In this document: positions 45,590-58,364 of the stretch, piece by piece
Position numbering within the stretch: position 1 is the first letter of the stretch
Layout of the letters: the number at the start of each line of letters is the position of its first letter
Assembly (NCBI GenBank): GCA_027625915.1
Contig: JANTQA010000045.1
Location: 1,302,001-1,366,000 of the forward strand
Origin: Anaeramoeba flamelloides
Lineage: Eukaryota > Metamonada > Anaeramoebidae
Direction: 5' to 3'
Length of the DNA stretch: 64,000 bases
The notes under the pieces: model-generated
Told to the model about the DNA's origin: nothing
What the model saw: only the letters and a program-made list of their open reading frames with translations
The model's database searches: none
Made by a program: the position numbers and the translations under genes

Positions 45590-48500
45590 TTAGTCATTTT
45601 GTGTTTGGTTAGAATTTTCATTTTCAGATTTTTTCGGTGTTTCTTGAGTATTTTGTACTTCACTATCTTCGATTTCTTGTTCTGGTCTAATTTCTCTTTT
45701 GGTGATTGTATTATCTTCTAAAGGATTATTAAGGAACATTGGCAAATCGTCATCTGTAAAATCGTCTTCATCGTCTTCGTATATTCTGACGTAAACGTTT
45801 TCGGGGTATGGACGGAATTTATAACCTACAAATGTGAAAAAAATCAAAGTGGAAATTTCATCGGCAAATTTGGAAACCCACAGGTATTTGTAAGAAAGAG
45901 CATTTGAAAATAAGACAACGATGATTCTGGTGAAATAAATATAAAAGACTGTGATTAAATAAAATTGCTTGAACAATGTTAACTTTTGGAGATTCTTGGC
46001 TTGCTTGCCATCTACTGATGCGGTGTTTTTTAAATGGTTGATACTCCAAATAATTGGGAAGAGGATTGAGCAAACACAAATAATATCAAAAAATTTTAAG
46101 AGATCCCACCATGTGAAATAACTTTGTGTTCCTGGGGATGTTTCTTCGACAATGATCAAGGCAACATTTGTCATGATTTGAAGTGGGATTACAAACATAA
46201 AGATTTTTTTTTCTCGATCAGATAATGATGATTTTATTGATGAGTACCCAGTACCTAAAACCAAAATAACAACAATTAATAAAATTCCTTTACATCTATT
46301 GCCCAGTTAAAATTAAAGATATATATATAGTTATATATTTATTGTATGATTTTATAATGAGTAAAAGATTGAATAATGAGAAGAAAATAAATTCAAAATA
46401 TTATTAAAAAAAAAAAATTATAAATCTCTAAATTTCAAAATTTTGAGTACATTTTAAACAGTTTAAAGAAGAACAATACCACACTTTAAATCCAATTTGG
46501 AAAATAATTTTGAATTTAACAAATATTTTTTGTTTTTCTGTTTTTAGTTTTCATTTCATTTTTTGAATTACATAACCTGATTCATAAGACTTGAAAATTT
46601 TTTTTCCAATGATCAATATACAGTTAAATTGAAAAACCGGATAAAATTAGTTGATGGTATCTAACCATTTGATCGATGAATAATTGTTGGTGAAATTTCA
46701 ACAAATTTAGTATTTCGATTTTTTGTAACGCTTATTCTAAAATTTTGAAAACAAAGATTTTTATTTTTTCTTCTTATTTTTTTTTCTTTTGTTTGTATAA
46801 AAAAGTATTACATATAAAAACATTAAGAACTACGTTTGCAGTTGAAATTCAAAGTTGTATGTGTTTTAAAAGAGTACTTGGCAGTTGGTAAATCTCACAA
46901 ATTTTTATTCAGTGAGATCTAAGAAGTAAAAAATGACATTTTGTTCAAAATTTGTCTCTCCTCTATTCTGTGATTTCTGTGATTTCTGTGATATTCAAAA
47001 AATAAAAAAAAAGGTTGTGAAAAAACAGCTTTTTGAGAAAATTTCTTTTTAGGTGAAAGTGGCAAACCTTGTGACATTGTTTAGAAGCTTCTTTTATTTA
47101 TTTTTGACTTGGGAGTCATGTTGAGAAGGTTTGTACTTTTCACCTAAAATGTCAAAATGGAGATTATTGACGATTACTGATTATCAGTCATTTGTTATTT
47201 CCAAACAAAGTCTAAATTAGTAAAAGACACAGTAAAGTATTTTGTATTGTATTAAATCCTCCAAAATCCCGATTTCCAAAAATTGAAAGATCATTCTTTC
47301 TCAACTTACACAATATTTTAATTTTAAATAATATAAAAAAAAAACTGACCAATTTTTGCAAATTTAATTTCCAAAAGATCCTTTGAATGAAAAATTCTTC
47401 AAAACCTTTCCCCCACAAAAACTCAACCCAATTTGTCTTTATACAACAAATTGGGTTTTGATAAAAACAATCCAAACCAAAAAAATTTTATCAATAAAGC
47501 ACAAAAAAATGTGAAGTGCGTTTGACATGGATCATGTTGTTGCAAAAACAAATTCGAGGAAACACTCTCCTCTTAATCCTGGTGGGGAGATTTAATTCAA
47601 GAAAAAACAAAAAGAACCATAAAAAAATAAGACAAAATCACAACCCCTTTGTAATAATTGATACAGCCGTTCCAGCACTACCGTGAAATTTTATAAGACA
47701 ACCTAGAAATTGATTTTCTATTCGGAAAATTTATTTTTGTTCAAAAAAGGGTTATTAAATCTTCATCATAAACTGTAAAATTTATAATAGAAGATTAAAA
47801 ATAAGTTATCCATTTTTTGGTTTTAGAAAGTGACAAACAAATTCCAGAAAAAAACTTACGTTAATGTTGATCTTCAATTCCCAAAACTATTAAAATCCCA
47901 GCTTTTACAATTTAAAAACAAAGATCAAAAAATACTTTCAAGTTTCTGTGATTTCTTTTCTTGACAAAATTTAATTTTTGTTTTTGTTTTTACAAAAAAA
48001 AATAACTCTAATGAAGTAAGAGAAAGTTGAACTTTTTGTCTAATGATTGAAATTGAATTTTCTATTTCAAAAAACACAATTTTATTATAGACAACCAATT
48101 TTTATGTCTTTGAATATTTCGTGGTAGGGTTGGAACGGATTAATTGTTTGTGGAGACAATTAGACAATTCAACGAAACCCAATGGTCAAAAATCATTGCC
48201 AATAAAATGTGATCTTTTGTAGTTAGTGCTATTTATTGAGAAGTGTTTTTAAATTTAGAAAATCTTGATTATTTTTCAATTTCGTTTTCTCACGATCCTT
48301 AACTAGGTGTCCGAGTTCACGTATCTCAATTTTTCTTCTGAATTTTTCATTTAAAAGATGACAAAAATTATTTTTTGATCCAAATTGGAGAATATTTTAA
48401 AGATCCTGGGTTCTCATTTTAAATGAGATTGGAACAAATTGTGTTGAGACTATTTGTTGAATTGCAAACGTAGTCCTTAATACTAAATAACTTACGCATG

Positions 48501-51500
48501 ATTTAGTATTATGTTTTGAAAAATATAAACAATTGTGATTTTTTTTTTTCTTATTTTTGATTTTGAATTTGTCCAAATTTTTGGAGCGGAGTTTGTTTTA
48601 TACGGAAGAAAGCATATATATGTTACTTTTTGAAAAATATTTCTTTGTGTTTTCTCCTTTAAATATATAGCTATTATTATGAGATGGAAAAGAGATAATA
48701 TCAAAAGATAGAATTCCCCATTTGCCAGAATCACGAAACTTTATTTATTTCATGATTTTTATCTTCATTCTAACTTTAACATTATTTTTTTTTATTTAAA
48801 TTTTTAAATAGATGTATTTTTGATCATTTGTTTAATAATACTGTCAAAGTTCAAGTTCTAGCTCTATTTGAGTTTACAAATCGTTTTAATACATCTCATA
48901 ACAATATTTGATCACACTTCTTTAAAATAATTGTAATAGGCAATATATCGTTTTTTTTGGTTTTTCATTCAAGAAAAAAATATTTTGTTCAATTTTTCAA
49001 GAGGGAAAATTAAAAGAAAAAATGAAAAAGAAAAAAAAATGTTGAATTACTTTTAATATACAGAGAAATTCAAAAAAATGTTTGAAAACTTTTTAGTTCA
49101 ATATCCATTTTTTAAATTTTTTTAACTCACTTTGAATAAAGAATTTTGTTTTGGTTGAAATGTAAATGTACATTGTAAAAATGTTGATTTTCAAAATGTT
49201 CATTAATCAGAAATTTTTTGAAAACAAAGTTATCACATTTTGAAAAAGGAAAAGGGAAATTGATCAAAAATTTATTTTTGATATTTTTTTGAATTTTGAA
49301 GCAATCGAGATTTATAAATATTTTGAATATGTTACAGAGATGAAATTAATATAAAAATTAAGATTCAAAATTTTTTGAGGAGTTAAAACGGTTTAAAAGA
49401 ATAACAATACACTAGTTTCATCAAATTTTCAAATAATTTTGATTTTTGAATTTATTTGAGGCATTTTTTGTTTTTTTTTGTTTTATCATTTCTTTTTTCA
49501 AATTATTTAATCTTTTTCATTTGATCTTTTAATTTGTTTCTAATAATTTATATTATGTTAAAAGTTCTTTCTTTAAGGGGGTATTTTGAGTAGAAAAGGA
49601 ATAAATCCGGATTTTGATAATCATTTTTTTTAAAAGTCTTTTTTCAAACATGAAAAAACAGCAATCTATGTTACTAAGCAAATTGTATAAAAATTTAGAG
49701 AATTAAATAAAGGGATTGAAAATGGGGAACAATTCACCAAGGTAAAATTTATTAATGGAAGAATTTTTCAAACACAATAAAGCATAAGTTGTAATTTTTT
49801 ATTAAAAGAAAAGAAAGTTTATTTTAGTTCATAAACAAAAAATTAAACAACAATTCTTTTTTTTTTTGGAAACTGAATAGAATGAAACGAATTTATTTAT
49901 CAGCTATAGGCCTTGCAATAAAAAAAAAAAAAATTCCAAAACAATTATGTATCAAAAATAAATCCAAAAAAATAAAAAAGAACAAAAGTGTGAAAAAATA
50001 ATTAATTTTATTGTATAGTTCAAGATCTAATTTACTTGGAATTCCAAGTGTTTATTATTACATTCCAAGTAACTTTATTTTTTGTCATTGAGATCTTTGA
50101 ATGAATTTTTTTTCTTTATTTGTTTTTATTTTTTTTTCTTTATTTTTTTTTTTTTTTTTCTTTATTTGTTTTTATTTTTTTTTTCTAATAATTTTGGATT
50201 AAAATTGGAAAAGAACTTTGTAAAAAAGTCCAAATAAAAAAAAAAATGCAAAACCACGGAGTTTTTGTTTTTATACCTACACAGGTGCTTTAATAGATAA
50301 ATTAAAAACAATTAGTTGATGATCTCTAATCATTTGATCGATCAATATTTTATTTGGAAAATTTCAACAAATTTCCAAAATACTTTTTTTTTGTTATTAT
50401 TCTCTCCAAAAATTAGTGCACGTTTGTTTATGATTTGGATTGTTTTTTTTTTATTATTATTTATTGTTTGTTTTATGGTGTGAATGATAAACAATTGTTT
50501 ATCTTTCATTAATTAGGGGTTTTAATTTATTGGTTTTCAAATAATTATTTTTAAAAAGTAAATATTGAAATTTTGATTGTGTTTCTTGATGTATGTAGCT
50601 TAAATAATTTATATCATTTGGAAATCAAGAAAAAAATAGTCCAAGGTTTATTCCCAAAACTATACTTTAGTTCTGATTGTTTCTCATTTTAAAATTCAAA
50701 CACCAGCAAAAAAATGAAAGAATTCCAAATTTTCTTGAGAAAAAAAATTAAAAACTACACAATTTATCTTTGTTATTTGTTTTTTAAATCAAAAGACATT
50801 TGAATCTGGTTCAAACAAAAATAAATGGTAAAGGTTGGTTTTCATATTTGTTTTTTTTTTTTAATTCTTTTACTTTTTAGAAGTTTGTGAAAAGTAATTG
50901 AAAAAAAAAAGTATTTAACAACTGGTTTTTGAATAAAAAAAGGAAAAAAATATCCACTTCATTTTCTTCTATTTTTCTTTCACAAATAGAGTTTTCAAAG
51001 ATGAATTGAATTTGTGATCTTTGTTATTACTTTGGTCATTTTTTTTATACTCCCTATTGCGCAAACTAAGAATCCTAAATAAAAGTAGTATTTCCAAATT
51101 GAAAAAAGATAACAAGATGAAATTTTTTTCCCATTTGAATTTCAAATACCAGCAACCGAAAACAAAAAAAAAGATAAAATAATAGTATTTACTTGTAGAG
51201 AAATATGTTTCAAAGAAAAAGGGTGGTTCAAAGAGAGAAAGAAGGAAATAGAAAAGAACAAAATATGCTAAAAAAATGAAAAATTTACATAGCAAAAAAG
51301 TAATAAGGAACATTCCATCCTTTTGGTGCACCTGTTTTAGCTAAAAAATAAAATTCAACTGCCTTACTAATCATAGCAAACATCTTGGTAATTAATAGCA
51401 CAGTGAAAAGATAATGTAATTTGGTAATTTTTGCTGTTTTTTTTTTATATCTTAAAAATGCTCCCCAGATGATGACAAGGGTAACATAGCAAAAGGAGAA

Positions 51501-52585
51501 AAGCATATAGATCGATGGTAATTCTGTTTCGCCAATTGATAAGTAATTTTCAAAATTGTGCATTGTCATTTTGAGATCATAGGACACAGTATTGAGGTCT
51601 GCTTCACAATTTCGAAAATAGAGCCCATATAGCCCGTCTTCTTGGATCGTTATTTTTTCTGTAAAACCAGTTTCCCATTCTTTTTGACTTTTTTTGACCA
51701 GGTATTGTGTTGGATCTTGTGTTTCTTGAAGATATGTACATGGAATGGGTTCTTCGTTACCATAACTTGAAGGAACGTTTTCAATTGGTAGAAAAGTTAA
51801 GCCCATCTCAACTTTGTCTGTTTTGGAGACATATGAAAAATCAAACTGAAGATCCAAGAAAAAAAATTTCAATAAAAAAAAAAAAAATTAAAAAATAAGT
51901 TTGTTTGGAAAAGAAAAGAATCAACGAATTAAAAAAAAAAAAAAAAAAAATTAAAGCAAATAATTTTCAACCACTCAATGAGTAAAGGTGTTGAAATAAT
52001 GAAAAATCTGATGATTTAGACAACTGTTCAAGAAATTAAATTAACTGTTTTTTTTTTCGACATTCCTCTGCATAAAAATAAAAAATAAAAAAGAATGTTT
52101 TTTAAATTGTAAAGCCAGAAAAAGTCAAGGAAACAAAACAACAAAAAATCCAATTTCGAAATTATTTTTGGGATTGTAAAAAGAAAAGAATCGATTGACT
52201 TTATAAAAAATTTTTAAAAGGAAAAAATCAAAAATAGAATTCGCAATTTGAAACTAAAAAGTTTTTTAAAACACAAAATCATTTTCTTGATTAAAAAGGG
52301 TTTCCAAATTCATGTTAAAAAAAAAAAAAAAAAATCTCGTTAGTCAAAGAAAGTATTTTTTGATTTGCGTGATTTGAAAGAAAAAAAAAAGAAAGTAAAA
52401 GTAAAAAAAATTACTTTGAAATTTGAAACTTCTAGTGTGGCAATTCCACCTTTTTTATATCCAAAGTGATCAATAAAATAACCCATTCTTTGATCGTTCT
52501 CTACAGAAAGATCTTCGATACGACAATCAACTACAAAGATTAAGAAACAAAAAGAAAGAATTAAAAAAAGATTTCTATTCAACAT
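45590..52585 (-). CDS. GPR107: Lung-7TM receptor-like membrane protein (GPR107/GPR108 family)
   Basis: Exons on the minus strand are 52415-52585, 51289-51845 and 45590-46295; spliced length is 477 aa, with phases 0 and 2 that fit. Residues 1-21 are a signal peptide (LFLILSFCFLIFVVDC). An N-terminal luminal domain follows, starting RIEDLSVENDQR, equivalent to RIHHLALKDDVR of GPR107. Then comes a seven-helix region with the family's landmarks: GLYGLYF, ENYLSIGETELP before TM1, KGILLIVVILVLGTGYSSIK, LSDREKKIFMFVIPLQIMTNVA, CYIYFTRI-like VFYIYFTRI, and YKFRP after the last helix. The tail is acidic and Asn/Glu-rich. Family members act in Golgi/endosome traffic and have been linked to toxin and virus entry. 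Plant, fungal and protist homologues exist, so a housekeeping trafficking role is likely. GPR107 cannot be told from GPR108 here. Confidence 0.93.
46440..46760 (-). repeat. Repeat family F, reversed partial copy in the intron
   Basis: ATTAGTTGATGGTATCTAAC, CATTTGATCGATGAATAATT and GTTGGTGAAATTTCAACAAA are the reverse complement of the family F core. Confidence 0.7.
47051..47145. repeat. Small hairpin in the GPR107 intron
   Basis: Inverted 20-bp arms AGGTGAAAGTGGCAAACCTT (47051-47070) and AAGGTTTGTACTTTTCACCT (47126-47145), two mismatches, 55-bp loop. Confidence 0.65.
50255..50420 (-). repeat. Repeat family F, second reversed partial copy in the intron
   Basis: AATTAGTTGATGATCTCTAA and CATTTGATCGATCAATATTT, then GAAAATTTCAACAAATTTCC. 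Confidence 0.65.
51846..52414 (-). other. Intron 1 of the GPR107-like gene
   Basis: 569-nt phase-0 intron, donor AAA|GTAATT and acceptor CTTCAG|TTTGAT. Joining gives ...EVSNFKFDFSYVSK, which continues the luminal domain. Confidence 0.82.
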
Positions 52586-53624
52586 CTTGATGAGTATTTG
52601 TAAACTAACTTTAGTTGCTTAAGAAATTTGTTTTGGGACAATAAAAGGAAAAAATTAAAAATGAGTGAAAAATAAAACTCAAATTCAGAATGAGTAGATT
52701 TTTGTGATTAAATTGAATGGAATAAAACCTAACAACACTTCTCATATTATCTACTTTTGTTCAACAAAGATTAGATAGATTTTTGAGTAATTTAAAAAAA
52801 GCTGTTTCCAAAGTTTTAACTTTGTAAATTTTTCATTGAAGAGAAAAAAAATTATTCAGGTTCCTCTGTTTGTTTACGAAAGCATCTTTAAAAGTGTAAA
52901 ATTATTGTAAGATCGGAATAAAATCGGATTTTTATTTTAGGAGAAGAAATTCTGAAATGAGATAAATTTTTAATTATAAGGGTGTTATTGTATCTATATC
53001 TTTAGATTCTGAATTTGCCTTTCATACTTAAAATAGTGTTAGGAAAAAGAGTAACATAAACAAGGTTTTTGTTACATTATTTGAATAAGAAATGTGAAAG
53101 AATTTTGCTTCATTTTCTTGTTGTTGATATGAAAAAAGTGAATTTTCAAAGTAAAAGATGGTAATTTGTGATATCTATTTAAATACTTTGTTACCTTTTG
53201 TTGGATAGATGGCGATATTTTGGGCGAGTCTAAGAATCTAAAATGAAACTAAGGTTACAGAATTGTTAAAAAAGGATAATAAGTTGATATTTAATCCTTC
53301 TTACCAATCAAATAATAGTAGAGAAAAAAACAATTGTATTTCAAATGAAAAAAAAATGTAAAGGGTAAATAAAGGGTACTAAATAAACATATAGTGATTT
53401 AATGAACTTAATAAAACAGTTGGTTGTTAACCAAATATCCTTATTACCTTTATTCGAACCTTATTTAAATTGTGAAGTTTGTTTCATTGAAAAAATTTCG
53501 AATTTAGTTCAAAATATCTGTTTTTTATATAATTTTTAAATAAAAAATGAAAAAGAAAATAATAGGATGATATTAAGAAAAATTCTTTTTTCAGGATTTC
53601 AACAATTAAAAATGATAAAAAAAA
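52586..53624. other. GPR107-like gene upstream region
   Basis: AT-rich promoter side of the gene. No recognised repeat. Confidence 0.4.
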
Positions 53625-54600
53625 AATGTGGTGTTGGGTGTATGGGCTATGTTATTTTATTTCTTAGCCGATCAGTCTGTATAAGAGTATTGGAATTTAA
53701 ATATTGTTCAAAAATATGAAATATTATCGATATATTTGTTTTTTCTCAGAAATCCTAATCGATGAGTGTAAAGCTAAGATAAACCCCAATTCAAAATTTT
53801 TAATACACCAAAATTCGAATTGTTTTAAAAAAAAACTTATTTAATCAATTCAAGAAGAAACACCAAATTAAATCCAGTTGTTAATTGAAATGTTAAAACT
53901 TTTTTATAAAATACAATACCCACAATAAATAAATAATTATTAATACAAATAAATCATGGGTGTGTTAAAAATTTTGGAGAGAGCAAAAAAAAAAAAAATT
54001 CTTTGCTAAATTTGTTTAAATTCTATTAGGAATTATTGATCGATCAAATGGTTAGATACTACCAACTAATTTTATTTGAGTTCTTCTATTGAAAACAACT
54101 TGACTTTAACATAATATCAATTATTGAAATAATTATGATGGAACGAAATTATTTACTTAATTCAAACAATGGAATGAAAACAAAAAGAGAAAAGATGAAA
54201 AATGATTTTCCTATTTTTCAAATATCAAAATTTTCTCCAATTTCAATGAAATTGTATTATTGTGATTGTTTGGACCGTTTTAGCTGTGTGAAAAATTTTG
54301 AATTTTATTTTAAATCTGGGTTAAATCATATTTTTGAGCTGTAAATTAGTGATCACATATTATTTAAGTAGAAAATTATACCATTTATGTTATTTAAAAC
54401 CCCTTGATCTCCGAAATACTCAATTTCGTAAAAAAAAATATTTTAAACTTCAAAATAAAAGTAACCTTAAATAAAAATTTCAATTGTACACCTGAAATTC
54501 ATATTTTTTCTTCTATTATATCTTAGTCCGATTCATCTTACACACTTCAAAACAGGATTTCAGGAAAAATAAGGATAATTTAATTTTTTTACAATTAGTA
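53625..54600. repeat. Decayed relative of foldback P3, containing an F copy
   Basis: 53625-53790 is a diverged copy of the left arm of P3 (GGGTGT, TTCTTAGCCGATCAGTCTGT, TTGTTCAAAAATATGAAA, TCAGAAATCCTAATCGATGA). About 54520-54600 resembles the start of the right arm (TCTTAGTCCGATTCATCTTA, GGATTTCAGGAAAAATAAGG). The spacer is expanded by a family F copy. Confidence 0.55.
53955..54345 (+). repeat. Repeat family F, copy 4, decayed and nested
   Basis: Core ATTGATCGATCAAATGGTTA then GATACTACCAACTAAT, later GGAATGAAAACAAAAAGAGA and TGTTTGGACCGTTTTAGCTG. It lies between the two arms of the decayed foldback. It contains an ATG frame (54135-54344) that has no coding character. Confidence 0.65.
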
Positions 54601-54674
54601 AATTTTAATCCTAAATTGAAAATAGAATAGTTACACATCAAAATAACAATACACTAAACTCAAGTCATGATATA

Positions 54675-55415
54675 GATATATATATATATATATATTCTAA
54701 TTGCAGGGTTTGTGAATCATCAAAAAATTGTGAATTAAAATGTCAAATAAAAAAGTTTTTTTAAACTGAAAAAATGATAATTATCTCATATACTCAAACA
54801 AACAACCCCAAGTTTCAAAGAGTTCATTATCTATGGAGGCTTACTATTGGTATACTTGAATCGTTTTATTTTCTTACATATCATAACAATTCTTCCAAAG
54901 ATGTTATGGCCTTGCCATTGTATTTTAAGTTTTTTAATTTTTTATTTCTTTTTCTCAATGTGATACCCCCGGAAACATTATATGGTATAATTTTTACCCA
55001 ACTTAGTTAGAGAAAAATAAAAGATTCAAGGTTTAATTTAATTGACAAGTAAAACTTTGGATATCTATATTAATTTTAAATTGGAATATCTAACAATAAT
55101 ATTTCAATAAATAAATTCTTTTATATGAATACTATTCTATGGGGTATGATTCTTCTCTTCATAATACAAAATACCCAATTCTAAAAAAAAAAAAAAATAT
55201 CACCATCATTAAAATGGTATAAATTATTTGTTTTTTTTCATTAAGTAAAATACTATAACAAAAAGAGTAAAAAACCAAAATAAAATTTTCCCAGGAAAAT
55301 TATTAATTTTATTTCATTCAAATAATCATTTTTTTTCAAATAATTTTTGAAAAATTAGAATAAAATTAAAAAAACAAAAAAGAACATATAAGAATTAAAA
55401 AATTTCAAATAAAAC
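54675..55415. other. Gene-free stretch
   Basis: (TA)n at 54675-54696, then AT-rich DNA. The 78-codon frame at 54774 has no recognisable features. Confidence 0.45.
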
Positions 55416-55607
55416 CAGTTCAAATTTCAGGACACAATATTTCAACAAAATTAAATGTACAAATAACATCTCAAATTAAGGCACATTTTTTGGAATTTTT
55501 TTTTACACAAATTATTTTACCAGAATTTGAATTTTGTTCCGAATTTCAGATTTTTTGGTGCCTAAAATTTTGTTAAAAGTTTGTGACTTAAAAGTGGAAC
55601 TGGTTGT
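55416..55607. repeat. Repeat family M, copy 6
   Basis: Left arm decayed (CAGTTCAAATTTCAGGACAC), middle ATCTCAAATTAAGGCACATT, right arm GTGACTTAAAAGTGGAACTG. Confidence 0.7.
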
Positions 55608-55854
55608 ATTTTACCTGTTATTTTTTTTAAATTAAAAATATTATGAAATGAGCACTATCATAATATATTTCGATATAACTCCAATCTTTCTTTGGGCACT
55701 ACTTTTTTTTTTTGACCACAATAGGCTTTTATTATTTAATTTACAAAGTAATTGATATATGTATATTTTATTAGAATATCAATAATTTATTAGATAAACC
55801 CATCAAAAACTGCCAACCCAACATTTATCCAATGGTTTAACATATTTTTTTGAA

Positions 55855-55885
55855 CATATCTATCTATCTATCTATCTATCTATAT
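55855..55885 (+). repeat. (ATCT)n microsatellite
   Basis: About six ATCT units directly before family A copy 7. Confidence 0.9.
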
Positions 55886-55888
55886 ATA

Positions 55889-56489
55889 TAAACTCCTTTT
55901 CAAAAATTGTGACTCACCTGAAATAATAAATTGAAAAAAAAAAAATTATCCTTTATTATTCAAGAACAATTAATAACTAAATATGATTTGTAATTCTCTT
56001 TGAAGTCATTCTAAATCTATAAAAGCACGATATATTAAAAATTAAAAAAAATAAAACCAAAAACTAAAAAAAAGTGAGTAACAATTTTTGAAATGAGCAT
56101 TACCGATTTTTTATAACTGAAATTTCACAAAAAAAAGTTGAACAACAAGATTTTTTATGAATAATTAAATTCATTTTAAAAGACATTACATAGTTGTAAT
56201 TTTCTTAATGATTATTTGTCTTTTCGAAGATCTCTTTTTTTTTCCTTATTCTTTTGCAAAAAAAAAAAAGAAAAAGAAAAACAAAAGTATCAAAAAAAAA
56301 AAAAGAAAAAAATAAATCAAAAAAAAAGAAAGAAAAATTGAAAAAGCAAAACGAAAATTTGCAAAATTAGAAAAAATGATTCTTATCCAAAAATTTGAAA
56401 ATATTTTTTCTAAATAATACTGGAATAAACCCTCAAAACAACTCCCATTAACATTATAAAGTGAGTCAAAATTTATGAAAAATAGTTTA
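55889..56489 (-). repeat. Repeat family A, copy 7, reversed
   Basis: 601 bp from TAAACTCCTTTTCAAAAATT to AAAAATAGTTTA. A forward right-end fragment of the same family (TTATTATTTCATCCGAGTCA) follows at 56491-56535, suggesting insertion next to or into an older copy. Confidence 0.87.
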
Positions 56490-56933
56490 TATTCAATTTA
56501 TTATTTCATCCGAGTCACAATTTTTGAAATGCTGTTTACTTGTGAGTTTTTATCCCTTCAAAAAATTCTCAATGTTGACTTCAAATAAAATTTAATACCA
56601 AATTTATGTAACCATTACAATATAAAATTAACTAATTCAAAAACAATTGTCAAATCGTTGTTAATTATAAAATGGAAATGAAATTGAAAAATGTTTTCAT
56701 TTATTATTCTACATTATTTTTTTACTGATCAAAAAGAGAAATCTGAAATTGAAATTCTTCAACATAAATTAATAAAAATTACTAAAATCTTTAACCTTCT
56801 ATTTTATATGAATAGGATAAACACATAAATCAAGAATAAAAAAAAAAAAAAAAAAAAACAATTTACCAATGTTTACAATTATAATTAAAAAATTGTGTCA
56901 AATTAAAGATGTTAATATGTTAATTTCTCTTAA

Positions 56934-57636
56934 TAAACTCTTTTTCAAATAAAAGGGCACAAAAAATTTTAAGAATTATTCATAAATGAATCAAATTAAT
57001 TGTAGTATCATTCTAAAATCTAAGAAACGCTTTAAAACATAAAAAAACACTCAAATGAATCTTTAAAACCCATTAAAACTAAACAATAAAAATTATAATT
57101 CAATATTTTAAAAATTGGTGTGCGCTTTTATTTGAAACGAGAAATCTCGTTTTGTAAATTGTATTGAAAAAAATTATAAACCTAATAAAAACCTTTGAAC
57201 AAGGCGAATTGGGTAAAAGTTCTCAACATTTTATTGATAATTCTTTACACGTCAAACTTTTGTTCTTTAAAGTCTCATATTCAATATAAAGCCACAATTG
57301 ATCTGGTATTTTGTTGGAAGGTTTTTTCTTTATTTCTCTTTTCTTTGTTCCATGCATCAATCCAATAATGGTCTTTCTTAATTCCTATTTCTAACCCATT
57401 CGAAATCAAACTTAAACTGTTTCAGTTTATACACAGGTAGATTATTTCCAAATTGATTTTTTCTGATCTTGCTTTTTCATTTTCCAACTGTTCAATATCC
57501 AAAAATAAAAAAAGCAAAAAATGAAAAAATGAATAATTAAAATGAAAATCACCAATAAGTAATTATCTTATTAACAATCAAATTCGATGATATTGACTAT
57601 TTGAGAGGTGTGCCCTTTTGTTTGAAAAATAGTTTA
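56934..57636. repeat. Repeat family E (AAAGGGCACA ends)
   Basis: 703 bp. Starts TAAACTCTTTTTCAAATAAA then AGGGCACA; ends TGTGCCCTTTTGTTTGAAAA then ATAGTTTA. An inverted internal end-like motif (TGTGCGCTTTTATTTGAAAC) lies at about 57119. Confidence 0.8.
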
Positions 57637-57857
57637 TGTTGAATTCTATTTTAAATCTATTTATCAATCCAATTTTGGGACTTGGTTTTAATTTTAAAAT
57701 CAAACAAAAAAAAATATAATAAAATATTGTAAAAATATTCTACTTTTCACGACTATTTTACAATTAAAACTGATTTGAAAGATTTCTTTCCATTTAAAAC
57801 TTTGTTCTAGTAATGATATATATATATATATATATTTAAATATATCTTCCCCGAACA

Positions 57858-58037
57858 TAATACATAGATTTTCAAGGAAATTTAAGGCACAAAAAAATCT
57901 CAAATTAAGGCACAAAATTTGGAATTTTTTTTTACACAAATTATTTTACTAGAATTTGAATTTTATCCCTTAATTTGAGCTTTTTTTTTAAACCTTAAAT
58001 ATCATTGAAAGTTTGCCTTTAAAATTATAATTGACTG
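57858..58037. repeat. Repeat family M, copy 7
   Basis: GAAATTTAAGGCACAAAAAA, ATCTCAAATTAAGGCACAAA and right end TATAATTGACTG. The leftmost part is lost. Confidence 0.72.
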
Positions 58038-58047
58038 TAAGATAATG

Positions 58048-58288
58048 TCAAAAAAAATTAGTATCCAACAAAAAATCAATAATAATGAGACCCAGCAATT
58101 TAAAGTTATAAATGTCTGTTAGATTGTCAAGAATTTTCACCAATAATCCTAAAATGGTAATTATAATATTAGATCTTTCAAAATCACAATTTTCAATTAT
58201 CTTTTTTGATGAAAATTCTGAGCCCAAGTAGTTTAAAAGTCTGTTGGATATATTTTCGATTTTTGGGTATTTTTGAGAATATTCAATA
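58048..58288 (-). CDS. Possible exon or gene fragment, unknown
   Basis: Open frame of about 80 codons downstream of an acceptor-like T-rich tract ending TTTTAAAG at 58289. It reads ESIEYSQKYPKIENISNRLLNYLGSEF...LVKILDNLTDIYNFKLL, with coding-like residue variety and two leucine-rich amphipathic helices. It lies 76 bp past the stop of the F-box gene, but its phase does not fit any splice I could draw from that gene. Its end runs up to an M-family repeat at 58037. It may be a missed terminal exon, a truncated gene, or chance. No family recognised. Confidence 0.25.
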
Positions 58289-58364
58289 GATTCCTTTAAA
58301 ATAAAAAAAAAAAAAAAAAAAGGTAATATTATATATTTATTAATAATAATCAATTGCTGCACTT

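Larger units (their letters stand above)
46296..51288 (-). other. 5.0-kb intron of the GPR107-like gene
   Basis: The donor GTAAAT follows TTT GCT AT (51289), and the acceptor is ATAG|ATGTAAAGG (46295). The join rebuilds YYFFAICKGILL, matching YYITHLLKGALL of GPR107, in the right phase. At 4993 nt this intron dwarfs the other pre-mRNA introns I could place (84-569 nt). It holds reversed, decayed copies of repeat family F (46440-46760, 50255-50420, fragment 48540-48610), a small hairpin (47051-47145), T-rich tracts at 50107-50185, and otherwise bare AT-rich DNA. No other gene is supported inside it. Confidence 0.85.

Noticed and set aside
50969-51331. 120-codon hydrophobic frame on the minus strand
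   Set aside because: It overlaps the end of GPR107 exon 2 in a different frame and lies mostly in the big intron. The exon-2 frame is the one that matches the family.
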